A stretch of 64,000 nucleotides of DNA from Alisma plantago-aquatica (lineage: Eukaryota; Streptophyta; Magnoliopsida; Alismatales; Alismataceae): contig OY856410.1 in the NCBI GenBank assembly GCA_963693085.1, positions 1,330,968,804 to 1,331,032,803 of the forward strand. Direction: 5' to 3'. Positions 1 to 10,790 of this stretch are shown here, piece by piece. Position 1 is the first letter of the stretch; every line of letters starts with the position of its first letter. The notes beneath the pieces were generated by a model. It was given only the letters and a program-made list of their open reading frames with translations. It was not told the DNA's origin and ran no database searches. A program made the position numbers and the translations under genes.

Positions 1-1
1 T

Positions 2-271
2 GGAAAGAACCACGCCGATGAGTGCCGCTACAAGAAGAAGATATGCTTTCGGTGCCATCAAGAAGGACACCTACAATCTATTTGCCCTCTGTCAGATCCA
101 AGAGGACTAGGACAGGTAGCAACCCCACCAGTAGCAGCTCCACCTGTGGCAGCTCCACCTATAGCTGCAGCCCCACCTACTGGAGAGAGAAGACAAGCTT
201 GGGTGTTTGCCATTGATAATGAGGAAGCTCAAGCTAATGCTAATCGGTTGATCGAGGGTAATAACCCTTAG
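2..271 (+). pseudogene. Gag C-terminus with CCHC zinc knuckle (E0)
   Basis: Partial reading frame open from the window edge to the stop at 269-271. It contains one retroviral-type zinc knuckle, CFRCHQEGHLQSIC, with the spacing C-x2-C-x4-H-x4-C, followed by a proline/alanine-rich linker. Knuckles of this kind bind the element RNA during packaging. The protease frame follows about 45 bases later, as usual in gypsy elements. The N-terminal capsid part is outside the window. Confidence 0.75.
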
Positions 272-315
272 AGTTTTCTTTTATGTTTTAAGATAAGCAT
301 GTAATGGTCTAATGC

Positions 316-933
316 ATGATGAAAAACAATGTAGGCATGCATGAAGTCATGGAACATAATGTAAAAGTGTTGTTTGACTCTGGATCTACTAATACTTTCA
401 TTTTGAGAAATCTTGCAACTATTCTTTGTTTGGATATCAAGGATTTAGGGTATGTCTTGGATGTTACAACCCCGAGTGGTCGGATCTTTACATCTCTTTT
501 GAAAACTTTGGTGATACCTATGAAATATCGAGATCATGAGTTTCCTACAGACTTTATCCTTCTTGATATGAATGACTTTGATGTGATCATTGGTATGGAT
601 TGGCTTTATACTTATAGGGCCAATATTGACTATAGGAATAAGAGAGTGATCATTAAGAAACTAGGTCACCCACCTTTTGTCATTAGAGGTAGGAAGGATG
701 CCACCACCAGCCTATATGTGTCAGCCTTGAAAGTAGAGCGGATGATGAGTAAAGGTTGTCGAGCTTTCCTAGAAGTAGTTACCAAGCCAAAACCCCAAGT
801 GCAACCATTAGAGGAAATAGAGGTAGTTAGGAGCTATGTAGATGTTTTCACAGATGATATACCTGGTATTTCTCCCAAGAGAGAGGTAGATTTTTCAATA
901 GAGCTAGCTCCTGGGACAAACCCTATTTCATGA
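316..933 (+). pseudogene. Retroviral aspartic protease region (E0)
   Basis: About 205 codons. The catalytic aspartate motif DSGST lies near residue 21, and FDVIIGMDWL is the hydrophobic second motif of pepsin-like retroviral proteases. Such a protease cuts the element's Gag-Pol polyprotein. The C-terminal part (DVFTDDIPGI, then a PxREVDFSIEL-like stretch) is the linker that leads into reverse transcriptase in chromoviruses. The frame stops at 931-933 in the middle of this linker, so the polyprotein is interrupted. The start shown is only the first Met of the open stretch; in the intact element it would be part of a longer polyprotein. Confidence 0.82.
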
Positions 934-2159
934 GCACCTTATAGAATGGCCCCTGCGGAGTTGCTCGAGTTGAAGAAACAATTGCAGGAATTGCTAGACA
1001 AGGGTTTTATCCGCCCTAGAACATCACCATGGGGAGCATCAATTCTTTTTTAAAGAAAAAGGATAGTTTTCTCTGAATGTGCATAGACTACCGGATGATC
1101 AACCAGGATACCATTAAGAACAAATATCCTTTACCCCAGATAGATGACTTGTTTAACCAGTTGAAGTCAGCTCGAGTCTTTTCCAAGATCGAATTGAGAT
1201 CGGGTTACCACCAGTTGAGAGTTAAGAGTGAGGACATCCCGAAAACAACTTTTAGAACATGTTATGGCCACTATGAGTTTGTGGTTATGCCTTTTGGGTT
1301 TTCCAATGTACCCAGTGTTTTCATGAACCTTATGAATAGTGTGTTCCAACCCTTCCATGACTCATTTGTCATTGTTTTCATAGATGACATATTAGTTTAT
1401 TCGGATGACTTAGATCAACACCGAGACCACCTAAGTAAAGTCCTTGATATTTTGAGAAAGCATAAGTTTTATGGGAAATTCTCTAAATGTGAGTTTTGGA
1501 TAGACCGAGTCATGTTCCTCAGACACATCATCTCAGGAGGAACGATCGTCGTAGATCCAACTAAAGTGTCAGTAGTACGAGACTGGCCTGCACCGAAGAA
1601 CCCCTCTGAGATCTGAAACTTCTTGGGGTTAGCAGGATACTATCAACATTTCATCAAGGATTTCTCAAAAACTACCCGGCCTTTGACCATGTTGACTCGG
1701 AAGGACGTAAAGTTTGTGTGGTCCAATGTTTGTGAGGCTTGTTTCCAGGAGCTGAAAGAGAAGCTGACCACTGCCCCAGTTTTGACTCTACCATCAAGAA
1801 ATGAGGGTTTCATGATTTTCACCAATGCATCAAAGATGGGACTTGGCTGTGTGTTGGAACAAAATTGGCATGTGGTTGCATATGCCTCTCGACAGCTCAA
1901 GCCCAACGAGGTGATTTACCCGACGCATGACTTAGAGCTAGTTGCAATCATCCATGCATTGAAGATTTGGCGGCATTACCTGTATGGTGCTACTTTTGAG
2001 ATCCTCACTGACCATAAGAGTCAGAAGTACCTCCTGACATAGAAAGACCTAAACCTACGACAACGACGATGGATGGAGTACATGAAGGATTACGAATTCA
2101 CCATTGCTTATCATCTGGGAAAGGTGAATGTCGTAGCAGATGCTTTGAGTCAAAAATAG
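934..2159 (+). pseudogene. Reverse transcriptase and RNase H, broken (E0)
   Basis: Continues the polyprotein after the stop at 931-933. The region 1077-1616 carries the reverse transcriptase palm, with the active-site motif [10 protein letters not shown] and the upstream motif VVMPFGFSN. The connection and RNase H follow at 1623-2042 ([28 protein letters not shown]). In RNase H the usual catalytic DAS is read as NAS ([10 protein letters not shown]), a loss of the first acidic residue. Further stops occur at about 1052, 1074, 1614 and 2040. The domain ends with VADALSQ and a stop at 2157-2159. It would have copied the element RNA into DNA; in this state it cannot. Confidence 0.87.
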
Positions 2160-3695
2160 CTCAGGTGTGCATCTATTTTGTCCAGTCAGTGGAAGAGTTT
2201 AGAAGAGCTGGTAGAATGGTCTCTCCAACCATTTGATGATCGAGTTCATTTGGCCAACATCCAGATACAGTCTGAATTGTTGGGTGAGATTGTAGTAGCA
2301 CAGTTAGCCAGTGGAGAACTTGACAAGATGAAACGCTTGATGAAGAAGTCTCAGACCCGTCTTTCATTGGGAATAGATGGAGGGATTACATTTGAGAATC
2401 GCATATGGGTTCCTGAAGACTCACTGTTGAAGGGATGTATCCTACAAGGGGCTCATGGTTCTAAGTACAAGGTGCACCCGGGAACAACCAAGATGTTTAA
2501 GGACCTGCAGAGGTTTTTCTGGTGGCCAGGAATGAAAAGAGATATTGCGGCATATGTGGCCAGCTGTCTTACGTGCCAAATGGTGAAGGCTGAACACCAA
2601 TGACCCGGTAGACTTTTACAGTCTATAGAGATTCCAGAATGGAAATGGGAACAGATCACCATGGATTTCATGGTGGGTTTACCCCGGACCAAGAGGGGTC
2701 ACGATGTGATATGGGTTGTACTAGACCGCCCTACCAAGTCAGCACACTTCCTTGCCCTGAAGACCACTGCCAAGGTGTCAGATTTAGCTGAGTTGTATAT
2801 CAGAGAGATAGTGCATTTGCATGGAGTAACCAGTTCCATCATCTCTGATAGAGACCCAAAGTTTACTTCCAAAATGTGGAAGCAAGTTCAAGAAGAACTA
2901 GGTACAAGGTTGAGGTTCAGTACCACTTATCACCCCCAGACAGATGGTTAGTCAGAAAGGGCAATCCTGACCTTAGAGGATCTGCTGAGAGCTTGTGTAC
3001 TCGATTGGGGTGGATCATGGGAGCAGTACTTACCTTTAGTGGAGTTTTCCTACAACAACAACTATCAATCCAGTATTGGGATGCCTCCGTATGAAGCTCT
3101 ATATGGGAGACCGTGTCGGTCACCACTTCACTGGGATGATGTTGGTGAAAGGACCTTGTTGAGGTTAGATGAACTCCAAGTGTATGCTGATAAAGTCTCT
3201 TTGATCAGGCAAAGGCTAAAGAGAGCCCAGGATCGACAGAAGTCATATGTTGATGCGAAACGGACTGATGTGCATTTCACTGTGGGAGAACATGTTTTTC
3301 TGAAAATCTGACCTCTCCGAGCTATAGCTAATAATAGAGGAAAGTCGAGTCCCCGATACGTGGGTCCGTTTGAAGTGTTAGAACGGATTGGTGAAGTTGC
3401 ATATCAATTGCCATTACCCCCTTAATATAGTATGATGCATGATGTGTTTCACATGTCTAATCTGAAGAGATTTGTGCAAGATGTGTGCCATGTGATGATG
3501 ATTGAACCCATTGAGCTTCAAGGGAAGCTAACTTATCCTGAGTTACCTTTGCGGATTCTAGATACTAAGGTGAAAGAGCTCAAAAATAAGAATATAGAGA
3601 TGGTGAAGGTTCTTTGGAAGCACCATGGAAAGGATGAAGCCACATGGGAGCTGAAGATGAACATGGAAAAGGCATATCCTAATTTGTTTGTTTGA
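2160..3695 (+). pseudogene. Integrase with C-terminal chromodomain, broken (E0)
   Basis: An HHCC zinc-binding N-terminus is visible at 2440-2600 (AHGSKYKVHPGTTK, then CLTCQ). The catalytic core begins at 2661 (ITMDFMVGLPRT) with the second aspartate in ISDRDPKF. Stops at about 2602, 2950 and 3311 separate the pieces. The C-terminal piece at 3432-3695 ends in a chromodomain-like module (VKVLWKHHGKDEATWEL), which in chromoviruses targets integration to chromatin. The stop at 3693-3695 lies 30 bases before the polypurine tract. Integrase joins the element cDNA to the target; this copy is defective. Confidence 0.85.
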
Positions 3696-3724
3696 TTGAT
3701 GAATTTTGAGGGAAAAATTCCTAT

Positions 3725-3737
3725 AAGGAGGGGAGGA
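3725..3737 (+). other. Polypurine tract (E0)
   Basis: AAGGAGGGGAGGA lies immediately before the LTR start TGTTATAACCC. It is the RNase H-resistant primer for plus-strand synthesis in LTR retrotransposons. Its position and strand fix the orientation of E0. Confidence 0.85.
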
Positions 3738-6483
3738 TGTTATAACCCTATTTTTCTAAATCATGTAATAAGATTTGTAAATCTTCTTTTAAGAAATAAA
3801 TGAAATCAATGGTTGATTTAATGATTTGATTTGAATGAATTTCATGTATGATAGCCTTGTATGTTTTCTTAATGGGCCTTATTGGCTATTAAGCCCAGTT
3901 GAAAGAAAAAGAAAAAGAAAAGGAAAAGGAATCTTATTGGATAAAGAAATAAGCAAGAAAAAAAGAAAAAAGAAGAATAAAAGGCTAAGGGATATTTTCC
4001 AAAATGGAATTTCTATTAAGGTTCCTTGAGGTTCAAGGAACTCAGGATAATAATATACTGGCAAAGGAAATAGAAAATATAAATAAATAAGTTTTAACTT
4101 TTAACTAAAGAAAAGGACTCATTTTCTTTAGATAATGATCCCAAATTTTTCATGATGAGAGATAAAAGCATAAATGAGATTCCCTTAAATTTTGAGATAA
4201 AAAGGAGTTCTAATTTGGGAGTTATTTCTTTTTCAAGGTATCCTCAAATATGGATTTAATTGGGAAAAAGGAAAATCTTTCCTTTCTTTTTGGTTAAGAG
4301 TGTGTAATGTTGGTCATTGGATCTTGATCCAACAGGCACTGCTTATCATCAACTCCCAGCGGGACGGACTGTGGACGAGACACAGGGGGAACTTTCCCCT
4401 TTGATTCCGATTGCATCAGAGCATGTGCACTCATGGGAGGTGTCCCATTGTGTTCAGGAGAGAGAGACGAAGGTTCTTGACCCTGGGTTGATGAGCTTTT
4501 ATCATGTCTTCATGAAATGCCCAATTGGGCTGAAGATCGAATTAGCGGCGGGATCAGAAACCCTAAAGAGGACCCTCCATATCCTATAAATAGACCCTCA
4601 CCCGCTCCCTCACACCTTCACGATCCTGAGCGGCTACTCCCCGATCCCCAGAACCCTCTATCTCTCTCTATTGCTAGTCCTCCGGCGAGGAACCACCGTG
4701 GCATCGTCACGTCATTTTGAGAAGAAAGGGAGGAAGATGAGAAACATGGACCTTTGGATTAGGGTCCATCGTGGACCTCAGAAGGATCCAACAGATCGGT
4801 AGAGGGGGCGCGCGCATGATCGCATTAGTGGAGGTGTGTATCAAGGATCGTCTGATCCTGTGTAGTCCAAGCGGACCACTGATCGAACGGCGGTGGAAAT
4901 TTGGTAATTCTCTAACTCTAATTGAAATTACAGAAAAAGGTTTTTCCTTGCTAAAATCATAGAAATAGCTAGGAATCTCTGAAGGAAAAACTTTATATAT
5001 GAAAGTTGCTTAGAAAAATACGAGGAATAGGATAAAAATATTTTGATGGCCTGATTCTATTTCATTTTACAAAAGTACCTTAACTTGGTAGAAAAGGTAT
5101 TAAAAGGGATTTAGAAACCCTAATTGTATATAAAAGGTGAATCTATGTGGATTAATAGGTTAATTTGAAAAGTATTAACTGTTTATTATTAAGATAGAGT
5201 TTTCATCCATTTTGAATTTAAAGTTGGTTAATTTAGGGTTTTAATCTGTTAATGAAGGATAATACATATAGAAACCCTAATTTAGGGTAAAAGAAGAGAA
5301 AAACATTTTTGATTTTGAATTATGGAAAAAGGTTGTTAAATAATGATCCTAAGTAGGATTAGGATTAGTAAGGTGAGAAATTTAGGGGTTTTATATAGTT
5401 TTTCTAAATAAGGATTCATCATGTTAACAGTGGAGATAAAACCCTAATTTCCAAGGAATCCCTAAAATTGTAATAGAAATCCTAAGAAATAAGATGAGTT
5501 TGGATAAATAATGATAAAAGGAAGTTTATATGTGTATTTCCGGATTTTTGTTCATCTTTGCTTGCTTGGTTGGGTTTCCCTACTTAATTGATTCTGTCAC
5601 CAAAACTACCGTTATAGGTATGTGGTTACGTTTATGATTAACCACCTTAGTTTCACGATGATTCTCGGAGATTTTATCAGTTGTTTGAAATAAACTTCTT
5701 GGATGACTATTATTTCATGCAACTATAAAGTGACTATGATTATCATTATAAATATATATATATAACTGGATTAGATCCGGATGCTCCTCTATGGCTTTGC
5801 AAATGCTAAAAAGGGTAACCTAGAGTAAGGTCTAGGCTATCATGAGTTAGAAATTGGGCTACCCACATGTAGTTCCATGAGACTCTATATCACGCCATGA
5901 GTTAAGGAGTGGGTTACCTATGGGTAGTGCCATGTGACTCAACCCTAGAAACTGATTCACCGGTTAGGTAGGATCATGAGGGGTTTAATGGGGATCTACC
6001 ATAAGCAAGGTAGCATCCAGGTCCACTGTAGGGATAGCATAGAGGTTAGGGTATGTATGGATCATGCAGTTATATTTAAAATGTAAAGAGGGTTGTTAAA
6101 CTATAATGGACTGCAATATGATGTTATTAATTGCACGATTCTTGTTTCTCCCACATACCAACTTTATGCTGACCGATGTTTTATTAGTCGGCGTTTTAGG
6201 TACAAACCCAAAAGGACAAATAGTAAATTGTCACATTGTGAACACATGAATTAAAGTGCAAGGAGGATTAGTTAGACTAGAATTCATAAGTGGATAGAAG
6301 TTTAGAAATCCAAACTTTTCAAAGGTATGCAAAATTTTATTTATTACAACTTTTCAGTATAGTCTGGTAAAGTTTGATAATTATTAATGTCTATTTGTCG
6401 AACCTTGATCTGGAAATTGGGATAATGGCTCCGACCTCTTGGTCTCCCTTAATTGGGGGTTACTTGAAGGCGGGGTCATTATA
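3738..6483 (+). repeat. 3' LTR of E0 (2746 bp)
   Basis: Begins TGTTATAACCC right after the polypurine tract and ends GGCGGGGTCATTATA. The last bases look like a mutated form of the TTACA end usual in this lineage. A TATA box is present at 4585-4592, followed by a C-rich leader-like stretch. Short open frames in it (for example 4317-4589) carry no recognisable domain and are treated as chance. The 5' LTR is outside the window, so LTR divergence cannot be judged. Confidence 0.75.
4585..4592 (+). promoter_or_regulatory. TATA box of the E0 LTR promoter
   Basis: TATAAATA followed by a CT-rich stretch typical of a transcript start. It lies about 850 bp into the LTR, marking the probable U3/R border. 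Confidence 0.6.
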
Positions 6484-7024
6484 GAAATACATTTTCCTAT
6501 TTGCCAAAATAATACTATATTTTTTAGAAAATCATATCTCCTATACCATAGCTCCTTTTTATCTCAAAATTTAAGGGAAAGTTAATATTGACATTATCTA
6601 GCTATTTACAAAACTTGGGAAACAAATTCCAATGGATGATAAGGTTTCCTTCCCTCCCTAGTTATCCTTTAATTAATCCAAAATTAATTAGTATTTCTTG
6701 TCCCTTTGCTATTATCTTGTTATTTTGGGTCCCTTGGACCTCAACAAAACCTAAAGGCACGAATTCACATATTGGAGAATATTTAATTGCCTTTATCCTC
6801 TTATCTAATTCTATTTCACATATTCTCCTTTTATTTAATTAAATCCTTTTCCTTTTTATTTCTCTTTTCTTTTCAATTGGGCTCAATGGACAACAAGGCC
6901 CATTATCAATCAACCAAGGCCATTTCACACGAAATCCATAACAACTCAAAGAAATAGATTTCATTTATTCTTTAAAAGAGAGTTACACTTTTCATTATAT
7001 ACTTAGGAAATTGAGGTTATAACA
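6484..7024 (-). repeat. Inverted fragment of an LTR related to E0
   Basis: Read on the minus strand it starts TGTTATAACCTC at 7024 and follows the first 500 or so bases of the E0 LTR with moderate divergence. Shared landmarks are the GGGCTTAATAGCCAATAAGGCCC-like block near 6878-6905 and the stretch from CCCTTAAATTTTGAG to AAAAAGGAG near 6553-6580. Only the beginning of this LTR is present; the rest would lie on the far side of E0, outside the window. The short open frame at 6588-6842 falls in this LTR and is not a gene. Confidence 0.75.
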
Positions 7025-7328
7025 GTGGAAGCTCGATTCCATCAATGAAATCTTCTAACGAGCAGCTTTCGATCAAAGCATGGATTTGAAGCTCCCAGTA
7101 GAGGAAATTGTTATTGTTGAGATTGAGAGAGACAAAATTCATCACATTAGTACCAGTAGGATAAGGGTAGAGGTTAGGGATGAGAACTCCTTCAGATTTA
7201 TGTCCTTCATGAAGAGATTCTGACGACGCCCTAGTTCGAGCTACTGACTCCTGAAGCAGACTTTGTCCTTTGACTTTTGCCAGAACTAAATCATGCTTGG
7301 CTAAAGTAGAACCATGAATTGACCCCAT
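7025..7328 (-). pseudogene. Copia gag N-terminus, truncated
   Basis: The frame starts with Met at 7328, 14 bases after the primer-binding site. Near its end it has the gag polyprotein N-terminal motif of plant Copia elements (VSLNLNNNNFLYWELQIHAL, then LEDFIDG). In intact elements this domain begins the capsid protein. The frame enters the neighbouring inverted LTR at 7024 and stops soon after, so the gene is truncated by that insertion. Confidence 0.75.
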
Positions 7329-7342
7329 GCCTTGCTATGGAA

Positions 7343-7354
7343 GCTCTGATACCA
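7343..7354 (-). other. Primer-binding site, tRNA-iMet type (Copia)
   Basis: Minus strand TGGTATCAGAGC, complementary to the 3' end of plant initiator tRNA-Met, two bases inside the LTR end at 7357. It shows that the LTR lies to the right and that the element runs leftwards. Confidence 0.85.
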
Positions 7355-7403
7355 TCTGAGAAATAGTGAATCACATAAGTAGAATACAGACAAAGAAGAA
7401 GAC

Positions 7404-10400
7404 TGTCACACCCCGATCTCACAATTTCCTCAAATCATGAGATTAGGGCATAAGATAGGACTTATATGTAACACAAAGAACACCCTTAACTTTTTTTTCT
7501 TTTCTTTAAAACTCTTGTTTCCCCGCATTGAACCACATAACATCTTAACAAAGGAATCTGAATATTTCTTTTACTAATCAGACTTTAATAGTAAAGATAC
7601 ATGTATAAACATTCATGATGTCTCTCACACCTTATGCACATAAGACCTACTAATAGCATACAATTTCAAAAGAGGAATAATATTACACATCATAATTACA
7701 ACTCTCTCTCTTATCTCTTACTAAGGACCTAGAGTGACAAGGACCGACTGACTCAACTAATCTTGTACTTAACTCTTGTGGAAGATCTACGTTGATGCTC
7801 TGACCATCTTCAAGTCCACGCGGTTAACCCTAAAATGTTTGAGTAGAGGGGTGAGCCTACTCGCTCAGTGAATGAGTACTTCAAAGAAACAGTCTAAGGC
7901 ACTAATGTGATTACAGATATAACTTTGAGTAAACGATATGAAATTTAACAACAATAAATATTACACTGAGCAGTTCTAAAACAATATAATTGAAATAACA
8001 AAGAATGTAAATATTGCATCCAAAGAATAACTACTAGAAGCCTATGCTCTAGTCTTCCTTAACTCTTTCATTTATAAGGAACTTTGTGAACCTATATGAT
8101 CATATTTTAGCTTATGCCCTGATCTATGCAGTGTACTCTGCATAGAGACTCGCAGTGCACTACGGCCACACCGTACAAGACTTAGTGACACACCCGGGAA
8201 ATACTAAGTGTGACTGACAGCCCTATTCTGCTACAGGACCACATGCTCTCCGGCCTCAATGCACTAACTCCGAGTGCTCTAGACTCCTCCTCTAACCTGA
8301 GTACACAGGCGGAGAGTCTCACTGGGTTACCATCGTGACTCCGCACGAATTAATGTTGAATAACCCCTATTTTCTCCAGTGCCACCGTGACTCCGCACGG
8401 ATTATTGTTGGACACTGCCTCTCTGTCCTCATTCCACCGTGACTCCGCATGGTTATTGTTACAACACGAGTTTCACCCCTAAGAAGCAGACCTCTCAAAG
8501 GGGTTCTACGGTGTTCAGGGCACCTAAGTCTAACATTAATATTATAGATACATGTAAAACAGAAATCATAACTCATTTTACATTTCTCACAAGGCTCACA
8601 CGGCCTGCCATATCATATCATATAAAACATCATAGCTCATGTATTCAAACATATATCATGTCTGCCCAACCAGTATTCTCATTCTAACATTTCATACATA
8701 TCTGCATGATCTCAGTAACATCCCTTTCTAGGGCATGTCATATCTCATCACCTGCAATTCACGAGATATGTATTGTGAAAATAAGAAACCTTGTAGTATA
8801 TATATACCAACTCAAAGAGAACAAGCATGTAAAGTTAAATGCACAAACAACATACAATTCAACAGTTAAGCATCACCACATCTCATATGGAAACCTTTCA
8901 TATCACCATAACTTAATTCATAGAACACCCTGTCCTTAGGGTTTCCTTTCCTTATTCTCTTATCACATAGAAACACCCTGCTCTTAGGGTTTCATTTGCC
9001 TCATTCACTTATCACATGCCTCTCATAAGGATTTCACACGATATAAACATTCACAAATTAAAGACTGCTTTCAACAATTATATACAGTCAATATATGTAT
9101 GAACCCATGGAAATTGAACTAAATTTAGGTTTCCATGTTATTCACTGAGATATCATGCACCAAGAATAAAATTCAAATAAGGTAACCCATGAGGTACATC
9201 CTAACCACTTATAAGATTACTAGTCCTCTTCAATAAGGTTGAAACTCTAGTGATATCTCAATTAGGTTAAACCCTAATTACATCATGTGGTATAAATCTG
9301 AAAAGCATTCTTACTAGGATGTGTTGTATACGTTTCTGATGTGAATCTACCATCAAAGAGTCATTCAAATAGAGAAGGAATCCATATCATATCAATTTGC
9401 AACAACTTAAATTGAACGGACATTTCAGGGTTTAGAATCACATACCAAGCAATTAGGGATTTGGATGCTATAATCAAATTTCGTGCATTATACTGTTTAA
9501 AGGAAGAACCCACTCACCCTAAGGTGTGAAAACACCTCAAAACTGCAGCTCAAGCCAGGGGATCTCGAACTCATATCAATTCCCTAGCAAATCTCCCAAT
9601 TCTTCTTCCATTCAACTCGGAAACCTTGAAAATCAGGGATTATGAAGAAAGGGTGAGAAAAGAGGGAATTTCGACATCATCTTGGATCAAATCAGAGCAT
9701 GGACGGAATCTTGACATGAGAGATAATATTCACCATAAAATTCTATGTAAAGGATCCAAACTTACTTGATTTCACTATTCCTCGGACCGCAAAACCCTAG
9801 GTCAGCAATTCCTCCTCTTTCTCCACTCAAGCCCTAACTCTCCCTCTCTCTCTATATTTTCGTTTCTCTGGGGTGGATGACGAAGAATGAGAGCTGTGTG
9901 TGTGTGTGGTCGATCATATAAGTCAATTTGAGCTGCTTGGGTCAATTGCATATTGACCCAACACTCAACTTTTATTATATTGGCTGAATATTCAGTTACA
10001 CAAAGTTACTGTAATTCACCTACTGAATAGCTAACAGAAGCTCCAAAAATTCTGGAAATTTTATATGTTATACCTAATGAAGTTTCTGACCTCCAATAAA
10101 AATTTTAGATCATTTCTAGTTACCAATAAATAATTAAAAATCAAACAGTGCACCGCTATATTGCAGTCTGCAGAAGATTCGGTCGAGTTTGTCCTGCACA
10201 GAACTCGACCGACACCCTCACTGTAGAGATAAAAAGTCATCCAAAAACTATGCCAATTTAACAGAGTGTCTAAAAATGTGTTTTTCAAGCACATTTAAAA
10301 TTTGAGATCAATTGGATATACCAATAAAAAGATAAAATTCAATTACCACACTGCTATATAAATCTGGAAATATGATCGGTCGAGTTTGAAACTCGACCGA

Positions 10401-10774
10401 TAAACAGGTCAGAACATTCTTCAAAAATTCTGATATTTTCCAATGTTGTTCACATTTTATATATCCAAATCATATCCAAATTTTAAGTAAATCAGAGTCA
10501 CACATAAAATACTAAAAATCATTTAGTGAGACATTCTACTTATCAAATTATGTATTCATGTATCATCAAAACCCTATTTTGGGCCGATTAGGGTTTATGC
10601 TTCTCAAACCCTAATTCTCAAGACAAAAGAACATTTAGACTTCTTATCATAGTTAAAACATCCTAATTGTGTTATCGTCATTAATTGGATTTCAAGAATG
10701 ATTATTCTAATTAATCTTTGCAATTGTCTAGGTAAACCCTAGTTTACCAATTAAGCTCAGATGGGGTCGTAACA
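7404..10774 (-). repeat. 3' LTR of E1 (3371 bp)
   Basis: Plus-strand ends are TGTCACACCCCGATC and GGGTCGTAACA; on the minus strand it reads TGTTACGACCCC to GGGGTGTGACA. It aligns over its full length with 13680-17049. Short open frames in both copies at matching places (for example 8367-8687 and 14642-14962) are conserved only because the LTRs are duplicates. A near-perfect palindrome sits at about 10378-10402. Confidence 0.92.
10378..10402. repeat. 25 bp palindrome in the E1 LTR
   Basis: Arms TCGGTCGAGTTT and AAACTCGACCGA around a single central base. A looser inverted pair of the same motif lies at about 10175-10208. The other LTR has the same pair near 16450-16485 and 16651-16675, with one arm mismatch (GGCCGAG). 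It lies in the first 600 bp of the LTR as transcribed, where the U3 control region is expected. Confidence 0.8.
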
Positions 10775-10790
10775 ACTCTTCCCCCCTTAG
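10775..10790 (-). other. Polypurine tract (E1)
   Basis: Minus strand CTAAGGGGGGAAGAGT directly abutting the LTR start TGTTACGACC. It sets the orientation of E1. Confidence 0.85.

Larger units (their letters stand above)
1..6483 (+). mobile_element. E0: 3' part of a decayed Tekay-like Ty3/gypsy chromovirus
   Basis: Plus-strand Ty3/gypsy retrotransposon whose 5' LTR and most of gag lie before the window. The order seen is gag zinc knuckle, aspartic protease, reverse transcriptase, RNase H, integrase, chromodomain, polypurine tract and 3' LTR. This order, together with the chromodomain-like C-terminus, is that of plant chromoviruses, and the long LTR fits the Tekay/Del lineage. Several in-frame stops break pol, so it is inactive. 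The LTR ends at 6483, where an inverted piece of a related LTR begins, suggesting that E0 inserted into an older element of opposite orientation. Confidence 0.88.

Noticed and set aside
4317..4962. Three short frames after the E0 chromodomain
   Set aside because: They lie in the LTR around the TATA box and leader. They have no domain and biased composition.
8367..8939. Short open frames repeated almost identically at 14642-15214
   Set aside because: They are conserved because both lie in the duplicated E1 LTRs. They have no domain and change with LTR substitutions.
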